Assembly: GCA_044225155.1 (NCBI GenBank)
Contig: JBGAJB010000036.1
Location: forward strand, 1-21,541
Direction of reading: 5' to 3'
Source: CAYMBL01 sp044225155
Lineage (GTDB): Bacteria > Planctomycetota > Phycisphaerae > UBA1845 > Fen-1342
DNA length: 21,541 bases
Shown here: in pieces, positions 7,773-14,104 of the stretch
Numbering within the stretch: the stretch's first letter is position 1
How the letters are laid out: each line of letters begins with the position of its first letter
Translations under genes and position numbers: made by a program
The notes under the pieces: model-generated
What the model was told of the DNA's origin: nothing
Seen by the model: only the letters and a program-made list of their open reading frames with translations
Database searches by the model: none

Positions 7773-8480
7773 ATGCACCACCGTCCGCTCGAACTTTTCT
7801 CCCACGCCCGCATCGCCTCACCCTGCAGCGTCGCATGGAATTCGATGTCTGGAGATTTCCAGAAGCGCCGCTGTCCACGCTGCAAGCTCGACGTCTACAA
7901 CCCGGTCGGTATGACGGAGGAACGGTGCGAGAGGCTGCGCGGGGCGCGCCTTTACGTTCGAAGTGACGGCACGTTTATGCCACTGGATTGCCCCATCGGC
8001 GCTCGGCATTTGAATTGGTGCGCATTCTTTGTTTCCGGGGGCTGCGTCCTGGCAATTCTCGGTTGGCTGTTGGCGACTGTTACGCTTGCAAGCGAACCGC
8101 ACGGAAGCAGACATCTGCGATTGGGCGTTCCGGACGCCGATCCCGCGATTTTCACCATCAACGCCGTTGTCATGCGCTGGCTCGGTCCGGCTCCGAACTT
8201 CCTACCCGGATTCGCGGGCTTCGGAAATATTGGCCATTACGTCCCCATTTTGCAGGCCGACTGGGAGCGCGCCTGGCTGGCTGAACATACGCCACTCTTC
8301 GATGATCACGCACACGACATGGCGCTCAAGTGGCCGGAGATCGGTGCGGAGACTCTTTGGAACCAGCGCGAGATCGCCGCCTTGGACCTGCTGAATCGGA
8401 GCGAGATCCAGTGGCCGCGGCCACCGCCGATAACTCCGGACGAAGCGTCGAACTACTGTCGTGAAGGGGAGGTGCAATAA
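7773..8480 (+). CDS. Cys-motif single-TM protein, array copy 2 (divergent)
   Basis: Second paralogue, 235 residues, and the most divergent. It keeps SPC (Cys18), the CxxC pair (Cys34, Cys37, as RRCPRCKLDVYN) and the DC of SDGTFMPLDCP. It has lost the EGRLC block: the segment is shortened to RGARLYVRSDGTF, so one of the five conserved Cys is missing. GDERVR is also changed to GDFQKR. The transmembrane helix at about 85-110 and the following HGSRHLRL motif are kept. The start ATG lies 5 bases after the copy 1 stop, with GGAG (7761-7764) overlapping the end of that gene, which points to coupled translation. Loss of one ligand in one member is what is expected if copies have specialised, but it could also be decay. 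Confidence 0.85.
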   Translation: MHHRPLELFSHARIASPCSVAWNSMSGDFQKRRCPRCKLDVYNPVGMTEERCERLRGARLYVRSDGTFMPLDCPIGARHLNWCAFFVSGGCVLAILGWLLATVTLASEPHGSRHLRLGVPDADPAIFTINAVVMRWLGPAPNFLPGFAGFGNIGHYVPILQADWERAWLAEHTPLFDDHAHDMALKWPEIGAETLWNQREIAALDLLNRSEIQWPRPPPITPDEASNYCREGEVQ

Positions 8481-8590
8481 GGCATGGTGACGCATCTACC
8501 AATCGCGAGAAACGCGCACCGCTACGGAGTGCCTGAGGTTCCTGCCCGCATGGTCAACCAAGCGTGGCGGTTGTCGCCGGGGCAGCGGCC

Positions 8591-9280
8591 ATGAGCGCCA
8601 ACCGCCATCTCGACGTTCTCTCCCACGTTCGAATCGCGTCGCCTTGCCACGTGCCGTGGAATTCGATGCAGGGCGACGACCGCGTCCGCCACTGCGATCA
8701 ATGCCGGCTCAACGTCTACAACCTCTCAGCCATGTCGAAGGATGAAGCGGAGCGGTTGATCTCGGAGCGCGAGGGTCGCCTCTGTATCAGCTATTTCCAG
8801 CGCCCGGATGGGACGATCCTCACGCGCGACTGCCCCAAAGGACTCCGCGGCCTCGCGCAGCGTGCGCTCGGTGTTGGAATCTGGATCACCGCCGCTTGCG
8901 TGGCCTTTTTCAGCGCGACGTTCGCGCTGGCCAGCGGCCCGCGGGGCAGCGGCGCACTGCGGCTGTTTTTGTTTCGGCCATTCGACCAGGTGGCCGCTCG
9001 TTCCTATCGCGTGACGCAATGGCTTGGAATCCCGGAAACCTGGACGGGAGGGTGCTACTGGATCCCAGGGAGCTTTCGCTGCACGGGAATCATGTGGGGC
9101 TCCGAGACGCCGCCTTTTGACGAACTGCCTGAGAATGAACAGGCCGACATTTTCCAGGACCAACATTACGCAGAGCTCCTGGATCCCAAGCGTTCCGATC
9201 GGCCATCAGAGGAACGCCTCGCCGACGCGATTTCTGATTGGCGCTTTGCACGGGAGTTTGACGATGAGGTTCGTAAGTAG
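8591..9280 (+). CDS. Cys-motif single-TM protein, array copy 3
   Basis: Third paralogue, 229 residues. The Cys module is complete: SPCHVPW, GDDRVRHCDQC with LNVYNLSAM, EGRLCIS and DGTILTRDCPKG. A transmembrane helix follows, then GPRGSGALRLFLFRPF, the post-helix motif shared with copies 1 and 4. The C-terminal half is rich in Trp and acidic residues and has no family I recognise. The first 85 codons are close to copy 4 even at DNA level, with one run of 32 identical bases, so copies 3 and 4 arose from a recent duplication. The ATG at 8591 is preferred because it gives the same short N-terminus as copies 1 and 4; a GTG at 8564 would add nine residues. Unlike the other junctions there are about 110 bases before it, so it may have its own ribosome loading. 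Confidence 0.85.
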   Translation: MSANRHLDVLSHVRIASPCHVPWNSMQGDDRVRHCDQCRLNVYNLSAMSKDEAERLISEREGRLCISYFQRPDGTILTRDCPKGLRGLAQRALGVGIWITAACVAFFSATFALASGPRGSGALRLFLFRPFDQVAARSYRVTQWLGIPETWTGGCYWIPGSFRCTGIMWGSETPPFDELPENEQADIFQDQHYAELLDPKRSDRPSEERLADAISDWRFAREFDDEVRK

Positions 9281-9956
9281 ATCAGCGATTCAGGATCTCA
9301 CCATTCTCTCCAACGTCCGCATCGCGTCGCCCTGCCACGTGCCGTGGAATTCGATGCAGGGCGATGAGCGCGTCCGCCATTGCGATCAATGCAAGCTGAA
9401 CGTCTACAACATCTCAGCCATGTCGAAAGAAGACGCAGAGCAATTGATATTGCAACGTGAGGGTCGCCTCTGCATCAGTCTGTTCCGACGCACGGACGGA
9501 AGGATCCTCACGCGCGATTGTCCGAAAGGAGTCATGCGTCTGGCAAAGCGAATGATCGGCCTCGGAGTCTGGCTAGCGGCCGCGTGCATCTCGTTATTCG
9601 TGACGGCGGCGGCGCTGGCCGTCGGACCGCGCGGAAGCGGCCAATTGCGGTTGCGCGTCATCACGCCGTTCAACAAAGTCTCAATACGTTGTGCTGAAAT
9701 CGAAGACTGGCTGGGGCTCCCAAAAAAATGGCGCTCGAATCCGAGTCCGCGCGGAGGCCAGGAATCGGGATTCGCTGTGTTTCCAGACCCTCCGGCCTGG
9801 TCGGACCTCAGCCCGTACCAGCAGTTGGAAGTGCAACGACTCCTGCACGCGGAAGAGATGGTGAATCCTCACGTCGTCGAATGTGATCCAGCCAAGCGAT
9901 TGCACTCTGCGTTGACTGACTGGGTTTTCGCGCGGACAGAGGTCACCGTCGAATGA
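9264..9956 (+). CDS. Cys-motif single-TM protein, array copy 4
   Basis: Fourth paralogue, 230 residues, overlapping the end of copy 3 by 17 bases in another frame. It carries the whole Cys module (SPCHVPW, GDERVRHCDQC with LNVYNISAM, EGRLCIS, DGRILTRDCPKG), a transmembrane helix and the GPRGSGQLRLRVITPF motif. The ATG at 9264 is the start that places the Cys module at the same distance from the N-terminus as in the other copies; the frame is open further upstream, but that part only shadows copy 3. Its stop overlaps the ATG of the next gene (ATGA at 9953-9956). Cellular role unknown; inferred topology is a soluble Cys domain on one side of the membrane and the variable C-terminal domain on the other. 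Confidence 0.85.
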   Translation: MRFVSRSAIQDLTILSNVRIASPCHVPWNSMQGDERVRHCDQCKLNVYNISAMSKEDAEQLILQREGRLCISLFRRTDGRILTRDCPKGVMRLAKRMIGLGVWLAAACISLFVTAAALAVGPRGSGQLRLRVITPFNKVSIRCAEIEDWLGLPKKWRSNPSPRGGQESGFAVFPDPPAWSDLSPYQQLEVQRLLHAEEMVNPHVVECDPAKRLHSALTDWVFARTEVTVE

Positions 9957-10543
9957 GATACTTCCTTTCCGCCCTCCTCCTCCCGTTCCTCGTCCAGCTC
10001 GGCTCCATGATTTGGTCCCACGGTATCCGCTATCACGTCCTTCGGCCGGCCGAGTATGCGGCGCTCGTCATCCTGCTCGTACTCGCGCCGCTCACCTGTG
10101 CCTGGTTTAGCGCCGCGCTCGTGCAGCTTCGCCGGCCGCGCCGCATGCTGCTGCGCCGCTGGCCGCAGCGAATCCGCGCCACGGTCTGCGGGCTGATCGC
10201 CGGCTGCGCAAGCTGGACGCTGGTCGCCCTCGGGACGCACTACCTCGCCGATCGCATCTCCGGCGTCCTCAGAGATGGCCTCAGCGGCCGCTTCTTCGGC
10301 AGGGATTCCAGCGCGGCCGCGCCCAGCAGCGTCGAACGCATCGCGAGCCTGAGCGGCGCGGTTCCGACCGACCAGATCGCCGACCTGCTGCTGGTCTGCG
10401 TGGCCGTGACGATCTGCACCGTGTCGATGGTCTGGCTGATGCCGACCCGCCGCCCCGGCCTCTGCGTAAAGTGCCGCTACGACATCCGCGCCTCGCTCGC
10501 CTACGAGCGCTGCCCGGAGTGCGGAACGCCGATCACGATGTGA
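9953..10543 (+). CDS. membrane protein with C-terminal zinc ribbon
   Basis: Uncharacterised 196-residue protein. It has four likely transmembrane helices (about 5-25, 35-58, 75-95 and 140-160) and ends with a zinc ribbon: Cys171 and Cys174 (LCVKCRYDIRAS), then Cys187 and Cys190 (RCPECGTP). The CxxCxYDxR...CPECG ribbon beside membrane helices is frequent in planctomycete proteins of unknown role and is presumed to bind zinc. The start overlaps the stop of array copy 4 by ATGA, so it is translationally coupled to the Cys-motif array. I see no enzymatic motif. The membrane location is read from hydrophobicity only. Confidence 0.8.
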   Translation: MRYFLSALLLPFLVQLGSMIWSHGIRYHVLRPAEYAALVILLVLAPLTCAWFSAALVQLRRPRRMLLRRWPQRIRATVCGLIAGCASWTLVALGTHYLADRISGVLRDGLSGRFFGRDSSAAAPSSVERIASLSGAVPTDQIADLLLVCVAVTICTVSMVWLMPTRRPGLCVKCRYDIRASLAYERCPECGTPITM

Positions 10544-10561
10544 GCACGAAAGGAGCAACTC

Positions 10562-12010
10562 ATGCGTCGAAACTGGGTGCGCAGTTTGCTCGGCGTGGCC
10601 GTCGCACATGCCGGCGCTTGTGCGAGCGCCATGTGGATGCCACCGAGCAACGTTCCAGTCGCGCGGGCGGAAAGAAACCTCAGCAAGTACATCAAAGAGC
10701 ATCCAAAAGACGCCCAAGGGTACTATGTCCTCGGGCGCATCCATAGTCTCGCCTTTTACTCGCGATCCCGTACCGTTACGGCCTTTGAGCCAAATGAAAG
10801 ATCTGAGCTGTATTCGTTTCCGAGGCCATTTTGGATTCCGACTCGCGGAGACGAGAGTCGGCTCCTGCGCCAGCCGCCACCGACGTTCGAGGAAGTCATC
10901 TCACATTTGCGCAAATCGATTCGGGCATTCCAGACAGCGATCGAACTTCAACCAGCGACGGGCCAGTTCCATTTGAGTTACGCATATGTCCTGGAACAGG
11001 GTGCGAATGTCGCCGGCGAGGCGAAGATGATCCCAAGTGTGTTTCGTCAACGCGACTTAGAGCCCGAGTTGGTGCAAGCTACAGGCGACGCCATCCGCGA
11101 CCTGCGGAATAGTGCCACCGAAAAACTCGAGAGTGCGCGCCGGCTGTTGCGAGCAAATATTCGCGATGTCGGTCAGCAACTGTTAGAAGCACACGCCAGC
11201 GCGGCTGGACAGTTCAAGGCGGAAATCAATCTGCTATTGGTCGCATACTGGCGCGAAGCGGCGGCCGAGGAGTATCTCCGTGCGTTCGATCTGGAAAATG
11301 CGGGCGATCTCGACGATACCAACGAACGAGCAATGTTCTATCTCTCGGAACTGGTGAGCTTTGAGGCTGGCGAGGCGTACTTGCGGCTCACATCTCTTCG
11401 AGACGCGACGATACCCGCCGATTCCGCTCAGATCGCGCGAGTTAGGAAAGGCGTTGAAACTCTCCGAAACACGTGGCACCAATCCGCTGTCACGCCGATC
11501 ATCTTGACGTTCCTCCCCCACACGACGATCGATGATCTCCTCGCCGACGGCTCAGGAGCGTCTTTCGACCTCGACGGCGACGGCATCGTCGAGCGCTGGC
11601 CGTGGCTGAAACCGTCCACCGGCTTGCTCGTCTGGGACCCGAGGCACGAAGGAAAAATCACCTCCGGGCGGCAGCTCTTCGGCAGCGTCACCTGGTGGAT
11701 GTTTTTTCGCGACGGCTATCAAGCCCTCGACGCGCTCGACGACAATCGCGACGGCTGGCTGAGCGGCGCGGAACTGCCCGGCCTGGCGGTCTGGTTCGAT
11801 CGGAACAGCGACGGTACATCTGACCCCGGTGAAGTGATCCCCATCGAGCAATTGGGAATTCGCGCGCTCGCCACGCGCGCGACCGGACATGCGGGGCAAT
11901 CGCCGATGAATTCCGCCGGCCTGCGGATGAACGATGGACGTGTTCTGCCGACGTACGACTGGGTGACTTCGCCAATTTCGGAACAGTCAAGCCGGCGAGC
12001 CGCGCCGTGA
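10562..12010 (+). CDS. exported helical (TPR-like) protein with C-terminal calcium-loop domain
   Basis: Uncharacterised 482-residue protein with an N-terminal signal sequence (cleavage near AGACASA; a weak lipobox HAGAC is possible). Residues of about 35-290 are helical with TPR-like stretches such as NLSKYIKEHPKDAQGYYVLG and later TAIELQPATGQFHLSYAY. Residues of about 330-440 form a recognisable calcium-loop module: FDLDGDG at 335-341, a LFG segment, ALDDNRDGWLSGAEL and WFDRNSDGTSDPGEV. It resembles the EF-hand-like module found in large RTX-type exported proteins. An AAAGGAG Shine-Dalgarno (10549-10555) precedes the ATG by 6 bases, the best ribosome site in the cluster. The protein probably works outside the cytoplasmic membrane. 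The stop TGA shares a base with the next ATG. Confidence 0.82.
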   Translation: MRRNWVRSLLGVAVAHAGACASAMWMPPSNVPVARAERNLSKYIKEHPKDAQGYYVLGRIHSLAFYSRSRTVTAFEPNERSELYSFPRPFWIPTRGDESRLLRQPPPTFEEVISHLRKSIRAFQTAIELQPATGQFHLSYAYVLEQGANVAGEAKMIPSVFRQRDLEPELVQATGDAIRDLRNSATEKLESARRLLRANIRDVGQQLLEAHASAAGQFKAEINLLLVAYWREAAAEEYLRAFDLENAGDLDDTNERAMFYLSELVSFEAGEAYLRLTSLRDATIPADSAQIARVRKGVETLRNTWHQSAVTPIILTFLPHTTIDDLLADGSGASFDLDGDGIVERWPWLKPSTGLLVWDPRHEGKITSGRQLFGSVTWWMFFRDGYQALDALDDNRDGWLSGAELPGLAVWFDRNSDGTSDPGEVIPIEQLGIRALATRATGHAGQSPMNSAGLRMNDGRVLPTYDWVTSPISEQSSRRAAP

Positions 12011-13338
12011 TGTTTGCGCCGATTCACATGCCTTGGTGGCTCGCGCCGACCGGCATCGCCGTGCTGGTACTCGGCTTGTTGGCGCTGGCGCTGGCCCTGT
12101 TGGGCGATTGGTGGCGGCGCGGTCGCAAGGCAAGCACGCTGCGCTGTCCGCGGTGCTGGTATGACATGCGGGCGGCGATCGATCGGCGTTGCCCCGAGTG
12201 TGGCCGCGTCGCGCGCTCCGAGCGCGCTTTGCGGCGCTCGCGACGGTACTGGGGGCGCGCTGGTCTGGCATTGCTCGTAGCCGGCAGCGGCACGCTCGCG
12301 TGGCGGCTCGAATCCCTGATCAACAGCAATTGGATTCCGCGCACACCGAACTGGCTGCTGGTCTGGATCGTTCGAAATCCAACAATCGCTCCAACACCTC
12401 GTTTTAGTAACCCGCCCACGCTGCAAGAGGCGCTCGCCGAGGAACTCTGGACGCGCTACGGCAAGGGCGAGCTCACACTCGACCAGCGCCGTGAGATCAC
12501 GCGCCGCCAATTCACTCTCGGCAGCGCTCCGTTACGAGTTGATTCACGCCCTGAGTGGCCACCGGACGGCGACATCTGGTACACCGTCAGGCTCTGTTTC
12601 GGAGGACCACTGGGACGGGAACTGCGTGCGCGCCAAGTTGGTACAGACCACGGCGCGTTAATCTCAGCAACGATGGAAGGTGGATGGCCCAGCGCAATTC
12701 CGGAAGCCGAGTGGATACTGCGACGCGCGGAGCTACCACCGCACGCCACCGAAATCGCGTTCGATGTTGAGGTCTACGAGCGCGGAGGCGAACTACTCTG
12801 GACCGGCCGCGCGGCTTCACCCATTACGCGTGTAAGAAGCGCCTCTGAAATCCTTGAGCCAATCCGCGATGAAGCCACGAATGCCGAAATCGAAGCCGCC
12901 CTTCGAAGAGGCTTGCGTCTGCTCCCGGATCGGAACGCACTGACGTTTCGGCAGCCACTTACTCAAAAGACCTACCTAGTGACGCTCGGGTTGGTGGTTG
13001 AGTTGCTGCGATACGAAAACTGTATCGCCACGGCGGACCTGGTGTCCACGGGAGTACGCCATCCCGACCCGAACGAGACGGCTGAGAAACGGTTCGCGCG
13101 AAGGCACCTTTCGATCGACAGCGCGGATGAAATCACTCGCGAGTTGAAGGGCGCGCCCGCCGAATTACATGGAGCGATTCTGTCAGGCGCAGAGTGGCGG
13201 GTACGCGTCTCCGGGAACGCCGAACTCGCGCTGCGCGACTTCGCCGCCACAAAGTACTGGGCGGGGGAGATTAATTTGCCCGCCCGCGTGCTGACGCAGC
13301 CTGCCGAGGCGGACCCGGATTACGATGGACCGCCCTAG
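12010..13338 (+). CDS. membrane protein with N-terminal zinc ribbon
   Basis: Uncharacterised 442-residue protein. A first transmembrane helix (about 10-32) is followed by a zinc ribbon, Cys46/Cys49 (LRCPRCWYDMRA) and Cys61/Cys64 (RRCPECGR), then a basic patch (SERALRRSRRYW), a second helix (about 84-100) and a long soluble domain of about 340 residues. The ribbon plus RxxRRYW arrangement recurs in planctomycete membrane proteins without known function. If the ribbon is cytosolic, the C-terminal domain is too; the second helix would return the chain across the membrane. The ATG at 12010 overlaps the previous stop; a GTG at 12007 is an alternative. It is the last gene of the packed cluster: about 240 bases without a gene follow. 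I do not recognise the C-terminal domain. Confidence 0.8.
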   Translation: MFAPIHMPWWLAPTGIAVLVLGLLALALALLGDWWRRGRKASTLRCPRCWYDMRAAIDRRCPECGRVARSERALRRSRRYWGRAGLALLVAGSGTLAWRLESLINSNWIPRTPNWLLVWIVRNPTIAPTPRFSNPPTLQEALAEELWTRYGKGELTLDQRREITRRQFTLGSAPLRVDSRPEWPPDGDIWYTVRLCFGGPLGRELRARQVGTDHGALISATMEGGWPSAIPEAEWILRRAELPPHATEIAFDVEVYERGGELLWTGRAASPITRVRSASEILEPIRDEATNAEIEAALRRGLRLLPDRNALTFRQPLTQKTYLVTLGLVVELLRYENCIATADLVSTGVRHPDPNETAEKRFARRHLSIDSADEITRELKGAPAELHGAILSGAEWRVRVSGNAELALRDFAATKYWAGEINLPARVLTQPAEADPDYDGPP

Positions 13339-13449
13339 CGGTGATCTCGACCAGCAACATTCGAGAATCGGCTTGCCCTCCCTATCAGCACGCATCATCG
13401 GCCGGAGCGCAACCCGGTCGAGTTCCCTTTCTCGTCCGCGGCCGCTATC

Positions 13450-13459
13450 ATTTTAAAAT
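13450..13459 (+). promoter_or_regulatory. AT-rich island with palindrome, possible promoter
   Basis: The palindrome ATTTTAAAAT sits in a roughly 35-base AT-rich patch (13447-13480) within otherwise G+C-rich DNA and contains TAAAAT, one base from the -10 consensus. No fitting -35 box is seen. It lies 120 bases before the truncated beta-lactamase-family gene. Promoter role is a guess from base composition. Confidence 0.2.
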
Positions 13460-13493
13460 ATGAAGCAATTTTGAATCATTGCCAGCGACTGAG

Positions 13494-13518
13494 TCCGGGC
13501 GCGCCGTTTGTGCCCGGA
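13494..13518. repeat. 7-bp inverted repeat
   Basis: TCCGGGC (13494-13500) and GCCCGGA (13512-13518) pair perfectly around an 11-base loop, in the gap between the zinc-ribbon gene and the truncated beta-lactamase-family gene. No T-run follows. It could be a terminator stem or a leader hairpin. Confidence 0.3.
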
Positions 13519-13578
13519 TGTTCGCGACCAACGATACAAGGACCGCTGAATGATGGAGCCGTCGTGTACTGACCTCGC

Positions 13579-13884
13579 ATGACCTGCCTCTTCATGGCCT
13601 TGGCGACCCTCGCCACCGCCCACGGCCGCATTGACGATTTCGCCCCGCGCATCGAATTCCCAAAAGCCGACCCCGCATCCGTCGGCATCGATCCGGCCGC
13701 GCTCGACAAGCTGCGCCAGGTCGTTCAGGGCTACATCGATTCGGACGAGGCCGTCGGGGCGGAGCTGGCGGTCATCAAGAACGGCAAGATGGTACTGCGG
13801 CGCGGGTTCGGGCTGCGCGACGTGACCGACAAAAAACCGATGGAGACGGGCGGGATTTTCTGCATCCGCTCCATGACGAAGACC
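13579..13884 (+). pseudogene. truncated serine beta-lactamase-family gene (N-terminus only)
   Basis: About 100 residues are recognisable: a signal peptide (LFMALATLATAHG), then the N-terminal part of a PF00144-type serine hydrolase (ADPASVGIDPAALDKL, AELAVIKNGKMVLRRGFGLRD) ending at FCIRSMTK. The SMTK is the SxxK motif with the nucleophilic Ser and the Lys. The family needs about 250 more residues, including a Tyr motif and a late His or Lys motif; none is present. After SMTK the frame gives Arg/Gln-rich text with no family character up to the stop at 14020-14022. A deletion or misjoin just after 13880 explains this best. No Shine-Dalgarno is evident. The product, if made, cannot be catalytically active. 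Confidence 0.7.
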
Positions 13885-13885
13885 T

Positions 13886-13987
13886 CGCCGGCACGCCAAG
13901 CGCAAGACGGAGATCAAATTCGACAAAGTGGACGTCGACTCCAAGGTCGATCCAGCCGTGTTTTCGATCAAGCCCTGGGACTGCAAA
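13886..13987 (+). pseudogene. fragment resembling the C-terminal tail of an exported beta-strand protein
   Basis: Immediately after the broken beta-lactamase homology, the +1 frame reads KTEIKFDKVDVDSKVDPAVF and then SIKPWD. Alternating charged and hydrophobic residues and the ending resemble the last strands of LolA-like/outer-membrane lipoprotein-sorting-type proteins; this family guess is weak. The frame has no start of its own and no stop before it runs into the DUF2339 gene. I read it as the 3' remnant of a second gene whose 5' part was lost together with the 3' part of the beta-lactamase-family gene. Confidence 0.4.
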
Positions 13988-14074
13988 TTCGGCGGATCCG
14001 CCCGCCGCGACGAGCAGGCTGAAAAATATTTACGCTTCGAACCCGCGGCGCGAGCATGTGTAGCATTGGTGGAA

Positions 14075-14091
14075 GCACGCGCAGCGCGTGC
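14075..14091. repeat. 7-bp inverted repeat just before the DUF2339 start
   Basis: GCACGCG (14075-14081) and CGCGTGC (14085-14091) form a perfect stem with a 3-base loop, directly before the GGAG ribosome site of the next gene. It could be the terminator stem of a lost upstream gene, or it could mask the ribosome site. No T-run follows. Confidence 0.35.
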
Positions 14092-14104
14092 CTGGAGCCA
14101 ATGC

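Noticed and set aside
9869..10744. 291-codon minus-strand open frame over the zinc-ribbon gene
   Set aside because: Translation rich in Ala, Glu and Arg with no family; the plus strand has coupled genes with Cys motifs.
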